Positions 1 to 5,351 of a stretch of DNA of 6,073 bases are shown here, piece by piece; position 1 is the first letter of the stretch, and every line of letters starts with the position of its first letter. Made by a program: the position numbers and the translations under genes. Origin of the DNA: an uncultured Lachnospiraceae bacterium (GTDB lineage Bacteria; Bacillota; Clostridia; Lachnospirales; Lachnospiraceae); the NCBI GenBank assembly GCA_902767235.1, contig CACXGR010000093.1, positions 1 through 6,073 on the forward strand, written 5' to 3'. Under the pieces are notes generated by a model that saw only the letters and a list, made by a program, of their open reading frames with translations, was not told the DNA's origin and made no database searches.

Positions 1-136
1 GCTTTGTGATCACAGGCTCTACATTCTTCCCGCCCTGAGTCGGTGAAGCCGGAGCTGCCATAACTGAAAGCGAAGATGCGATCACCATTACAGCTGCGAG
101 GCAAAGTGCAAACAGTCTCTTAAAACTTTTTCCCAT
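1..136 (-). CDS. Secreted protein of unknown function, N-terminal part only
   Basis: The first 45 codons of a gene that runs off the left edge. The start at 136 is set by a strong ribosome binding site, AAAGGAGGTGA, nine bases upstream of the ATG and complementary to the end of 16S rRNA. The peptide begins MGKSFKRLF, followed by a hydrophobic stretch (about residues 9-26: ALCLAAVMVIASSLSV) and a V-M-A-A site near residues 25-28, which is a standard Sec signal peptide. The mature part starts APASPTQGGKN. No domain is visible because only about 18 mature residues are in the window, so the function is unknown. It lies 173 bases after the CpsD gene on the same strand; the long structured leader suggests separate control, but read-through from the polysaccharide module cannot be excluded. 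Presence of a gene is clear; its role is not. Confidence 0.85.
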   Translation of the reverse strand, partial: MGKSFKRLFALCLAAVMVIASSLSVMAAPASPTQGGKNVEPVITK

Positions 137-228
137 TGGTTCCTTTCACCTCCTTTCATAAGATTTTTCACCGGCCAGGCTCCTCTTTTCTGCTGATAAT
201 GCCTTAGAGTGAAGTCCGACCGCTGCAT

Positions 229-265
229 ATAGTAAACAGAGCCTGTCATGTGCTCTGTAAACTAT
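229..265. repeat. Imperfect inverted repeat in the leader of the leftmost gene
   Basis: Two 14-base arms (229-242 and 252-265) are complementary except for a central AA/AA mismatch pair: ATAGT pairs with ACTAT and ACAGAGC with GCTCTGT, around a nine-base loop. It sits in the 173-base spacer between the CpsD stop and the start of the secreted protein gene. No T-run follows on either strand, so it does not look like an intrinsic terminator. It could be an operator or an RNA hairpin. Part of its arm (239-242) could instead pair with 176-182, as described in the findings. The rest of the spacer holds a small CCGGA-TCGG-TCCGG hairpin (290-303) and no promoter I can defend. Confidence 0.55.
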
Positions 266-309
266 CCCTTCCTTTACAAATCTCCGTTACCGGATCGGTC
301 CGGCATACG

Positions 310-1026
310 TCAGCGCTTGTAGTAGTAGCCTTCGCCGTACTTCTTCCCGTAATACTTGTGATAATATCCGCCCTTTGAATCGCTCACACGGTTGAGGACG
401 ATCCCCAGAAGCGGGCACCCGGCTCTCTCGAGCTGCTGGATGGAAGCTCTCACAGCCGCTTTGCTCGTGGCGCCGCCTCTTACGCAGAGGATCACGCCGT
501 CGCAGATATTTCCGATCCTCTCAGCATCCGATACAAGGCCGAGGGGCGGCGCATCTACAAATACATACCTGTACTGCTGCGCCATAGCGTTCAGGAGTTC
601 TTCATATCTGCTGTTTTCCAAAAGAAGCGAAGGATTCACAACATTTTCAATATTTACGATGATATCGCCCGCAGGATCGTCCGTGTGCATGAGGACGTCA
701 TCCAGCTCGACATCGCCGGAAAGATAATGCGAAGTTCCCTTCATCTCCTTTCCGTCTTCCCTCGACATCGCATATTTTGTTGAAAAAGTCGAGTTTCTCA
801 TATCGGAATCGATCAGTATCGTCTTCTCTCCGGTCTTAGCGATCTGTTTCCAGAGGTTCATCGCCACAAAGGATTTTCCCTCGTTGGGTTCAGAACTGAC
901 GATCATGATCTTTCGTATATCCTTGCCTAAAAAACTGATGTTGATGCGCAGGCGGTTGACCGCCTCTTCGATCGCATACGGAAGCTCCGGGTTCAGGCCG
1001 AAGACCAACTTGTTTTCCTGTGTCAT
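310..1026 (-). CDS. cpsD: CpsD/CapB-family bacterial tyrosine kinase (polysaccharide synthesis control)
   Basis: A cytoplasmic BY-kinase of 238 residues, the usual length for the stand-alone Gram-positive form. It works with the membrane protein CpsC to control assembly and chain length of exopolysaccharide or capsule. Visible motifs are: P-loop SEPNEGKS (45-52), Walker A' IDSD (72-75), Walker B VFVDAPP (155-161, D158), an EAVNRLRINI segment near the N-terminus (21-30) matching the family's EAxRxLRTN oligomerisation motif, and an NPSLLL segment (131-136). The tail from residue 221 carries eight tyrosines, the autophosphorylation cluster. I chose the ATG at 1026 because AGGAGG lies eight bases upstream and conserved family sequence begins straight after; the in-frame start at 1092 would add 22 residues of unconserved, Arg-rich sequence overlapping the upstream gene. 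The gap to cpsC is 13 bases and the ribosome binding site touches the cpsC stop codon (TGAGGAGG), so the two are probably translationally coupled. The family assignment is firm; the polymer is unknown. Confidence 0.95.
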   Translation of the reverse strand: MTQENKLVFGLNPELPYAIEEAVNRLRINISFLGKDIRKIMIVSSEPNEGKSFVAMNLWKQIAKTGEKTILIDSDMRNSTFSTKYAMSREDGKEMKGTSHYLSGDVELDDVLMHTDDPAGDIIVNIENVVNPSLLLENSRYEELLNAMAQQYRYVFVDAPPLGLVSDAERIGNICDGVILCVRGGATSKAAVRASIQQLERAGCPLLGIVLNRVSDSKGGYYHKYYGKKYGEGYYYKR

Positions 1027-1039
1027 GATTCGGCCCTCC

Positions 1040-1810
1040 TCAGCGTTTCCTTTTCTTCTTTCTCTTCGGTGCCGAACTGCTCCCCGCGTCAAATCCCTGG
1101 ATCTTTCCCTCCGGGATCACGGTGAGCGGAATGACGCCGAATTCTTTTTCAATGTCTTCCGCCGTCTTGAACGTATCATCAAGCATGAAGCGGATCGTGA
1201 AGATCCCCAGTACAATGATCATTCCGATCAGTGCCCCGATCATGGTATTTCGGCTGAAACTGGGCGAGCTGGGATTCACCGGAATGATCGCATATTCCGC
1301 GATATGCGGCTGCGGTGTCTCCATGAGCTTGGGGAGTTCTTTGACGCCTTTGTCCGCCAGCGCGTTGGCGATATTCATCGCCTCCTCCGGATCCTTGCTC
1401 GTCGCCCGGATCGCAATGATCCTGGTATCCGACAGCGTAGACATGCTCAGCATCGAGAGCAGCTGCGCATAGTCGTAATCCAGCCCCTGCTCCTCAATGA
1501 CGCTCTCGATGATCGGTCTTGTCTTTAAGAGCTCCACATAGTCCTTGGACAGTGACTGTCCGATATTGAGATCGGTGAGATCGACAACGGACTGCGATGA
1601 GGAAGAGACCATATACATCTTGGAAGTCGCCGTATAGTCCGGTGTGATCAGATAATACGTGATCAGTCCTGCGATCACGGCGCCAGCCAGAAAGCCAAGT
1701 ATGATCCAGACGATCCGTTCCCTGTAATAGGCCAGGAGTTCAAGAAGGTCGATCTCCATTTCTGCGTCCGTGTTCTCTCTGGCCCCTATGTCTATTTGTT
1801 GTTGATTCAT
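1040..1810 (-). CDS. cpsC: Wzz/CpsC-family chain-length determinant and kinase activator
   Basis: A 256-residue membrane protein of the polysaccharide co-polymerase family. Such proteins set polymer chain length and, in Gram-positives, recruit and activate the CpsD kinase. It has a cytoplasmic N-terminus (MEIDLLELLAYYRERI, 18-33), a first membrane helix at about 33-55, an extracellular domain (about 56-188) that begins with the family's PDYTATSKMYM region and ends in a proline/serine segment NPSSPSFS (179-186), and a second helix at about 190-208. After it comes the typical DDTFKTAEDIEKEFGVIPLTVIPE-like cytoplasmic stretch (about 211-234) thought to contact CpsD. The extreme C-terminus is strongly basic (PKRKKKRKR, 248-256). 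The ATG at 1810 is preceded by AAAGGAGA at about 10 bases. The gene lies 82 bases after the LCP gene and 13 bases before cpsD, which supports an operon. No CpsB phosphatase gene intervenes. Confidence 0.95.
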   Translation of the reverse strand: MNQQQIDIGARENTDAEMEIDLLELLAYYRERIVWIILGFLAGAVIAGLITYYLITPDYTATSKMYMVSSSSQSVVDLTDLNIGQSLSKDYVELLKTRPIIESVIEEQGLDYDYAQLLSMLSMSTLSDTRIIAIRATSKDPEEAMNIANALADKGVKELPKLMETPQPHIAEYAIIPVNPSSPSFSRNTMIGALIGMIIVLGIFTIRFMLDDTFKTAEDIEKEFGVIPLTVIPEGKIQGFDAGSSSAPKRKKKRKR

Positions 1811-1834
1811 GCCTCCGGCATCTCCTTTATTCTA

Positions 1835-1852
1835 AGACCGGCCTTCCGGTCT
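1835..1852 (-). other. Perfect 7-bp hairpin just upstream of the cpsC ribosome binding site
   Basis: On the minus strand AGACCGG and CCGGTCT flank a four-base loop AAGG, ending six bases before the AAAGGAGA ribosome binding site of cpsC. No T-run follows, so it is not a good terminator. It could tune translation or mRNA stability between the LCP and cpsC cistrons. A second tiny palindrome, TCCGG-A-CCGGA, sits at 1870-1880 in the same 82-base spacer. I see no convincing promoter here, so cpsC is most likely co-transcribed with the LCP gene. Confidence 0.45.
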
Positions 1853-1892
1853 GTTCCGCATTCTCTGTCTCCGGTCCGGAAACAGCACTCTG

Positions 1893-2942
1893 TCATTCCT
1901 CAGGCGTGAGGTCGACCAGCGACTGCAATGTCTCAATGAGCGATTCCGTGCTGATATAGAACTCCGCATGCTCCTCGCCGTTTCCCAGTGTGTCGCCGAT
2001 CTTCGATTCGCCGTCGATCGTCAGGATTCCTTTCGAATCCGCTTTCCGGATCTGTTCGGCGATCCTCGATATCTCATTCCTCGGAAGATCCGAATCGATC
2101 AGATCCGTAAGCGCATCATAAGACTCGTTGATGAACTCGGGATCTTCCTTCAGGCGTTTGAGCACGATCTCATAGGCGCCCTGCATATACTGCCTCTGAC
2201 GGCTCAGTCTCCCGGCGTTCATCCCGTCTCCGACGGCCATTCTCGCACGCACATATTCTCTGGCCTGCTCGTCGCTCAGCTTTATCTTCGCTCCTTTTTT
2301 CATCTGCGGGTCCACAGATGTCATATCCTCTTCGATCTCAACCGTCACGCCGCCGAGCACATGGTTGAGCATCCCGACGTCATTCATGTTCATGCTGTAG
2401 CAGCCTTTGATCGGCAGGCCGCCGAAAAGCCTTGACACCGTCGTCACAGTGTTCTTGTTTCTCTGCTCTTCGTTCTGGCCGTACCAGTGCGCAATGCAGA
2501 GCTGCTCCTCGATCGTGCCCAGTTCCTCCCCGTTCTCATCCAGGACCGGAACGTCTGTGATCGTATCTCTGTCCAGCTGTATGAATCCATATGTATTCTG
2601 CGACCGGTTCTGAACCAGCAGGACGAGGAAATCGGCCATATTGCCGTTAAATCCCTTCTCAGCGTCCGGCTTGGATCCGGTGTCATCTGTCCCGATGATC
2701 AGATAGATATCCGCATCGTCAGTATAGACGTAGTTCTTATCGTCCAGCGTCAGCGTCGTCCCATCCGAAAGGCCTGCTGTCCATTTTCCGCTGTCGCCTT
2801 TTCCTTCGCTCTGCCGCGAGTGCACGTCGACCGCATACATAACAGCGCCAAAAATGATCACAGCAACGACTGCTATGATCAATCCGAGAATGGTCTTCCT
2901 CTTGCTTTGGCGGGTTCTTCTATGATTCATTCCTGTGCCCAT
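1893..2942 (-). CDS. LCP (LytR-CpsA-Psr) family glycopolymer-to-wall transferase
   Basis: A 349-residue membrane-anchored extracellular enzyme. LCP proteins transfer undecaprenyl-linked capsule or teichoic acid-like polymers onto peptidoglycan. A basic N-terminus (RRTRQSKRK) is followed by one membrane helix (about 18-38). The LCP domain spans about 78-265 with most catalytic landmarks: LIIGTDD (81-87), D104 in NMADFLVLL, LDRDT (123-127, R125), LGGVTVEI (196-203) and the VRAR...GD...GR..RQ block (R232, R234, D239, R245, R248, Q249). The position usually written R-x-D before D104 has lost its arginine, and an insert lies between RDT and GCYSMN. The C-terminal 80 residues are helical and not assignable. 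An in-frame TAG lies directly before the ATG at 2942, so translation starts there or at the ATG at 2930 (345 residues); neither has a clear Shine-Dalgarno. It is first in the LCP-cpsC-cpsD transcription unit, fitting a role in attaching that unit's polymer. Confidence 0.92.
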   Translation of the reverse strand: MGTGMNHRRTRQSKRKTILGLIIAVVAVIIFGAVMYAVDVHSRQSEGKGDSGKWTAGLSDGTTLTLDDKNYVYTDDADIYLIIGTDDTGSKPDAEKGFNGNMADFLVLLVQNRSQNTYGFIQLDRDTITDVPVLDENGEELGTIEEQLCIAHWYGQNEEQRNKNTVTTVSRLFGGLPIKGCYSMNMNDVGMLNHVLGGVTVEIEEDMTSVDPQMKKGAKIKLSDEQAREYVRARMAVGDGMNAGRLSRQRQYMQGAYEIVLKRLKEDPEFINESYDALTDLIDSDLPRNEISRIAEQIRKADSKGILTIDGESKIGDTLGNGEEHAEFYISTESLIETLQSLVDLTPEE

Positions 2943-2949
2943 CTATTGC

Positions 2950-2961
2950 AAATGTACATTT
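2950..2961. promoter_or_regulatory. 12-bp perfect palindrome at the predicted LCP transcription start
   Basis: AAATGTACATTT is its own reverse complement and starts at the predicted +1 of the LCP operon promoter, where a bound repressor would block initiation. The site fills most of the roughly 20-base 5' leader, leaving no room for a normal ribosome binding site. An operator role is inferred from position and symmetry only; no regulator gene lies in the window. Confidence 0.4.
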
Positions 2962-2967
2962 TTACCA

Positions 2968-2996
2968 GTGATAATGCAAGACCGGTTCATTGACAA
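2968..2996 (-). promoter_or_regulatory. Predicted sigma-A promoter of the LCP-cpsC-cpsD operon
   Basis: Minus-strand TTGTCA (2996-2991, five of six matches to TTGACA) is followed after exactly 17 bases by TATCAC (2973-2968, four of six matches to TATAAT). It lies between the terminator of the upstream gene and the LCP start, placing the transcript start near 2961, about 20 bases before the ATG at 2942. The -10 element is weak, so regulation or an activator is possible. Confidence 0.55.
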
Positions 2997-3012
2997 GCGC
3001 GGTGTTTGGTCT

Positions 3013-3037
3013 AAAAACGGCCCATACCCGGCCGTTT
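3013..3037 (-). terminator. Intrinsic terminator of the secreted fibronectin-III-like gene
   Basis: On the minus strand AAACGGCC pairs perfectly with GGCCGTTT (3037-3030 with 3022-3015) around a seven-base loop GGGTATG, and the descending arm runs into five consecutive T residues. The stem begins inside the TAA stop codon of the gene (3038-3036). This separates the secreted protein gene from the downstream LCP operon, which has its own promoter about 20 bases further on. Confidence 0.85.
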
Positions 3038-3740
3038 ATTCCTTCAAAAGGCAGAAATCCAGGTTCTGATCAAAGGCCGCCTTGTCTCCGCAGGACCGGA
3101 TCTTTTTGCCGCCCACCTGCGATACGCACACCACTCTGACAAAATACACCCTTCCGAGCTTAAAGGGCTTGTTTTTGAAGGTTTTGATCGTCACCTTGTT
3201 TTTTTTGGTCGAGGCGACTTTCTCCCACCCTCCGGTCTCTTTCTGCGAAATGTACACTTCATAAGAAGAGACGCCGCTGATCTTTTTCCAGGAGAGGGTA
3301 TATGTGCGTTTCGCCACGTTCGCCGAGCTCTTTACCTGGCCGGCTCGATGATAGGGGATGATCGGAAACTTGCTCGACCACTTGCTCCAGGCCGCGCTCC
3401 CTGCCTTTTTGATCCTGACGGACACATAGTTCCGGGAGCGGGCCGTCAGCCCCTTCACCGTGCAGATCTGGTATTTGCTGTCCGGATCCCTTGCGACGAC
3501 GCTGGAGGCTGTCTTTTTGAGCTTGCCGCCGCTGCTGTACACTCTGTACTCAATGGCCGTGATGTTCTGCCTGGTCATCCGGATATAGCATTTGGTCTTG
3601 TCCTTCTCATCCCAGGAATAGAAATGCAGGCCGCCTCTGATCACCGGCACAGGCGCTGCCTCTGCCGTCAGGGGCGTCGACAAGCCGGCAGCGATCACTG
3701 CTGCCATACACAGAGCCAGTATCCTTTTCATCCATCTCAT
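3036..3740 (-). CDS. Secreted fibronectin type III-like protein
   Basis: A 234-residue exported protein of unknown function. The N-terminus MRWMKRILAL plus a hydrophobic core and an A-E-A site (26-28) form a Sec signal peptide with cleavage near residue 28. The mature part looks like two beta-rich repeats. The second (about 145-218) has fibronectin-III features: TLSWKKISGVSSYEVYIS, then GWEKVAST, then GRVYFVRVVCVS. The first (about 36-125) is a weaker version with IEYRVYSS and NYVSVRI. There is no LPXTG anchor and no catalytic domain, so a binding, adhesion or matrix role is an inference. The ATG at 3740 was chosen because AGGTGG lies eight bases upstream; an in-frame ATG at 3767 would overlap a promoter -10 element. 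The gene stands alone between two predicted promoters and its own terminator, just upstream of the polysaccharide operon. It is rich in Lys and Ser. Confidence 0.88.
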   Translation of the reverse strand: MRWMKRILALCMAAVIAAGLSTPLTAEAAPVPVIRGGLHFYSWDEKDKTKCYIRMTRQNITAIEYRVYSSGGKLKKTASSVVARDPDSKYQICTVKGLTARSRNYVSVRIKKAGSAAWSKWSSKFPIIPYHRAGQVKSSANVAKRTYTLSWKKISGVSSYEVYISQKETGGWEKVASTKKNKVTIKTFKNKPFKLGRVYFVRVVCVSQVGGKKIRSCGDKAAFDQNLDFCLLKE

Positions 3741-3767
3741 CTTATTTCCCACCTGAATTAAAATCAT

Positions 3768-3796
3768 ACTATATACCGCTTATGCTGCGATTTCAA
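3768..3796 (-). promoter_or_regulatory. Proximal promoter of the secreted fibronectin-III-like gene
   Basis: TTGAAA (3796-3791) and TATAGT (3773-3768) are separated by exactly 17 bases, each with five of six consensus matches. The predicted start near 3761 gives a leader of about 20 bases carrying AGGTGG before the ATG at 3740. The -35 box overlaps a short inverted repeat, ATTTC-AACA-GAAAT (3790-3803), which might be an operator. Confidence 0.7.
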
Positions 3797-3811
3797 CAGA
3801 AATTCATCAGC

Positions 3812-3840
3812 ATTATAATAGAATATTCCTCAATAATCAA
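3812..3840 (-). promoter_or_regulatory. Distal promoter of the secreted fibronectin-III-like gene
   Basis: TTGATT (3840-3835, four of six matches) and a perfect TATAAT (3817-3812) are separated by exactly 17 bases. The spacer contains the palindrome GAATATTC (3821-3828). This would give a second, longer leader of about 65 bases for the same gene, 44 bases upstream of the proximal promoter. Confidence 0.65.
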
Positions 3841-3845
3841 CCTGC

Positions 3846-3906
3846 CGGGCTCTTGTGCCCGTCCGGTCCGCCGTGGTCCGGTCCGATTCCGGCGTCTGTA
3901 TCCGGA
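3846..3906. repeat. CCGG-rich spacer with tandem 10-mer and small hairpins after the symporter gene
   Basis: GTCCGGTCCG occurs twice (3861-3870 and 3876-3885), five bases apart, giving a 15-base period. Beside it are two short hairpins: CGGGC-TCTTGT-GCCCG (3846-3861, strictly 3846-3850 with 3857-3861) and TCCGG with CCGGA (3888-3892 with 3902-3906). The block starts three bases after the symporter stop codon. On the minus strand the 3846-3861 hairpin is followed by GCAGGTTGATTATTG, only a poor T-tract, so it may act as a weak or factor-dependent end of transcription. Related CGGTCCGG cores follow the stop codons of two other genes here. Confidence 0.5.
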
Positions 3907-3908
3907 TG

Positions 3909-5258
3909 TCATTTCACGATGATCTCCAGGATCTTCTTTTCATTGTAGCGGGACAGGACCAGCGCTCCCATAAGGCAGATGACCGCCGCAGAGGCTGCCG
4001 CGATGCGGTAGCCCAGGCCGGTCTCCGGTCCGATGCTGGCAAAGGCCGTGAAGATGAGCATGGCGATGCTCTGGCCAAATTTGAAAGCAAAGGTCCGCGC
4101 TGCGAAGAACATGCCCTCGCGGTTCTCTCCCGTCGTGACCGCATCCGCCTCCGCGATGTCCGCGACGATGGCCTGGGGCAGGATCCCCAGGATGGCCATG
4201 GGGAAAGCCGCCGCGCAGACGATCACGATCCCGAAGAGCAGGCCGGAGCCGCCCAGGAGACCGGATACCGCCGTGATCAGATATACAGCGGAGAGTCCCG
4301 CGAAACCGATCAGGACGAGCTTCTTCTTATTCATGCGGTGTGCCAAAGCGTTGACCGGCATGTAGCAGGCAAAAGAGAGAAGGGTCATCGCCACATACAG
4401 AATGGTCGTGAAGGTCTCCGGCAGCTTCATCAGAGATGTGATGAAGAAGGGAAGGCCCGTCTGAAAGATCGTAAGACCCAGGAAATAGAGTACGTCGCTG
4501 CCCACAAATACGCGGAAATCGGGATTTTTAAATGTTTTGATCAGCGAAGTGAACGCATCGTCATTGGAGGGGACGGTGTGCACATATTCCTTCTCGTTGA
4601 TGGTGAAAGTAGGTACCAGCAGGGCCGCCAGTCCGATGGCCGAAAGGATCGCGAAGGTGATCCGGATGGCCTGCACTCTTCCCATGGAGGGTTCCAGGGC
4701 GCCCCAGATGAAAGGGGCCGCATAGCCGACGGCGGAGCCCAGAAGGAAAGTCACCGATATATAGGTGGAAATACTGATCCTCGTGTCCTGCGTCGTCCCC
4801 AGCTCGGAGATCAGCGCGTTGTAAGGTGTGCAGTAGGTCGTCATGAACAGATAGAAAAGCAGAAGCGTCACGAGCAGCCATATGCAGTTCGCCGTGGATA
4901 TCTCATTTACGGGCGCCCAGAACACGAGGACCGTGACCAGCGCAAAGGGGATCGCGATCTTCTGCATGAAAGGGATCCTTCGCCCTTTGGGGTTCTGCGA
5001 GCGGTCGGAAAGGTTTGCGATCATGGGGTCCGTCACGGCGTCAAACACTCTTCCGAGCGCGGCGATGCCGCCGATCACGGTCGCAATGCCGAAGATCACT
5101 CGTCCCTGCGGAATAAAGAGCGTCTGTCCTGCTGCGATGGAATCCGCGTCGGGCTGGTAAAAATAGACCAGCCAGTTCGTGATCAGCGCCGAGAGAAGCG
5201 ACCAGCCGAACTGTCCGATCGCAAAACACCACATTTTCCCTTTGGTAATCGTCTTCAT
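3909..5258 (-). CDS. GPH-family (MelB-type) sugar:cation symporter, MFS superfamily
   Basis: A 449-residue inner membrane transporter with about twelve predicted membrane helices, the usual size for the glycoside-pentoside-hexuronide:cation symporters (MFS_2 type). The diagnostic N-domain motif FDAVTDPMIANLSDRS (72-87) is intact, with both cation-site aspartates of the MelB type (D73, D77), followed by KGRRIPF in the loop to helix 3. The C-domain signature runs from ADIAEADAVTTGENREGMFFAA (about 366-387) to FKFGQSI, keeping the lysine (K393) typical of the family. A hydrophilic central loop lies at about 221-245. The substrate cannot be read from the sequence; glycosides, pentoses or uronides are the known options. 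The ATG at 5258 has AGGAGA six bases upstream. The gene lies 93 bases after the small NVAVPEIH protein gene with a hairpin between and no obvious promoter, so co-transcription with gltS is possible. No glycosidase gene accompanies it here. Confidence 0.93.
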   Translation of the reverse strand: MKTITKGKMWCFAIGQFGWSLLSALITNWLVYFYQPDADSIAAGQTLFIPQGRVIFGIATVIGGIAALGRVFDAVTDPMIANLSDRSQNPKGRRIPFMQKIAIPFALVTVLVFWAPVNEISTANCIWLLVTLLLFYLFMTTYCTPYNALISELGTTQDTRISISTYISVTFLLGSAVGYAAPFIWGALEPSMGRVQAIRITFAILSAIGLAALLVPTFTINEKEYVHTVPSNDDAFTSLIKTFKNPDFRVFVGSDVLYFLGLTIFQTGLPFFITSLMKLPETFTTILYVAMTLLSFACYMPVNALAHRMNKKKLVLIGFAGLSAVYLITAVSGLLGGSGLLFGIVIVCAAAFPMAILGILPQAIVADIAEADAVTTGENREGMFFAARTFAFKFGQSIAMLIFTAFASIGPETGLGYRIAAASAAVICLMGALVLSRYNEKKILEIIVK

Positions 5259-5297
5259 TGTCTTTCTCCTGTGTCATTCCTGATTCTGTACAGATTT

Positions 5298-5337
5298 CAG
5301 TCTTCCGGCGCCGGTAAAGCCCGGGGCCGGAAGACTG
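5298..5337 (-). other. Strong GC-rich intercistronic hairpin
   Basis: CAGTCTTCCGGC (5298-5309) pairs with GCCGGAAGACTG (5326-5337) over 12 perfect base pairs, then one G-G mismatch, then four more pairs (CCGG with CCGG) around a six-base loop. Outside it AGATTT (5292-5297) can pair with AAATCT (5346-5351) across an eight-base bulge. It lies between the small repeat protein gene and the symporter gene. No T-run follows on the minus strand (next bases AAATCTGTAC), so it is not a textbook terminator. It may stabilise the upstream message, attenuate read-through into the symporter, or be a terminator of a less common kind. Confidence 0.65.
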
Positions 5338-5351
5338 CAGTGATCAAATCT

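Noticed and set aside
137..309. A known riboswitch, such as a c-di-GMP sensor, in the leader of the leftmost gene
   Set aside because: I could not find the conserved core sequences of the riboswitch classes I know; only simple inverted repeats are present.
1027..1092. A 22-residue N-terminal extension of CpsD starting at 1092
   Set aside because: The extension overlaps the cpsC coding sequence, is Arg-rich and unlike the family, and the ATG at 1026 has its own well-spaced AGGAGG.
884..1528. A 214-codon plus-strand open frame across the cpsD/cpsC junction
   Set aside because: It is antisense to two unambiguous genes and has low-complexity Arg/His-rich content with no ribosome binding site pattern or domain.
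3741..3767. An earlier start at 3767 for the secreted fibronectin-III-like protein
   Set aside because: That ATG touches the predicted promoter -10 box and would lie upstream of the proximal transcript start; the ATG at 3740 has AGGTGG at eight bases and gives a cleaner signal peptide.
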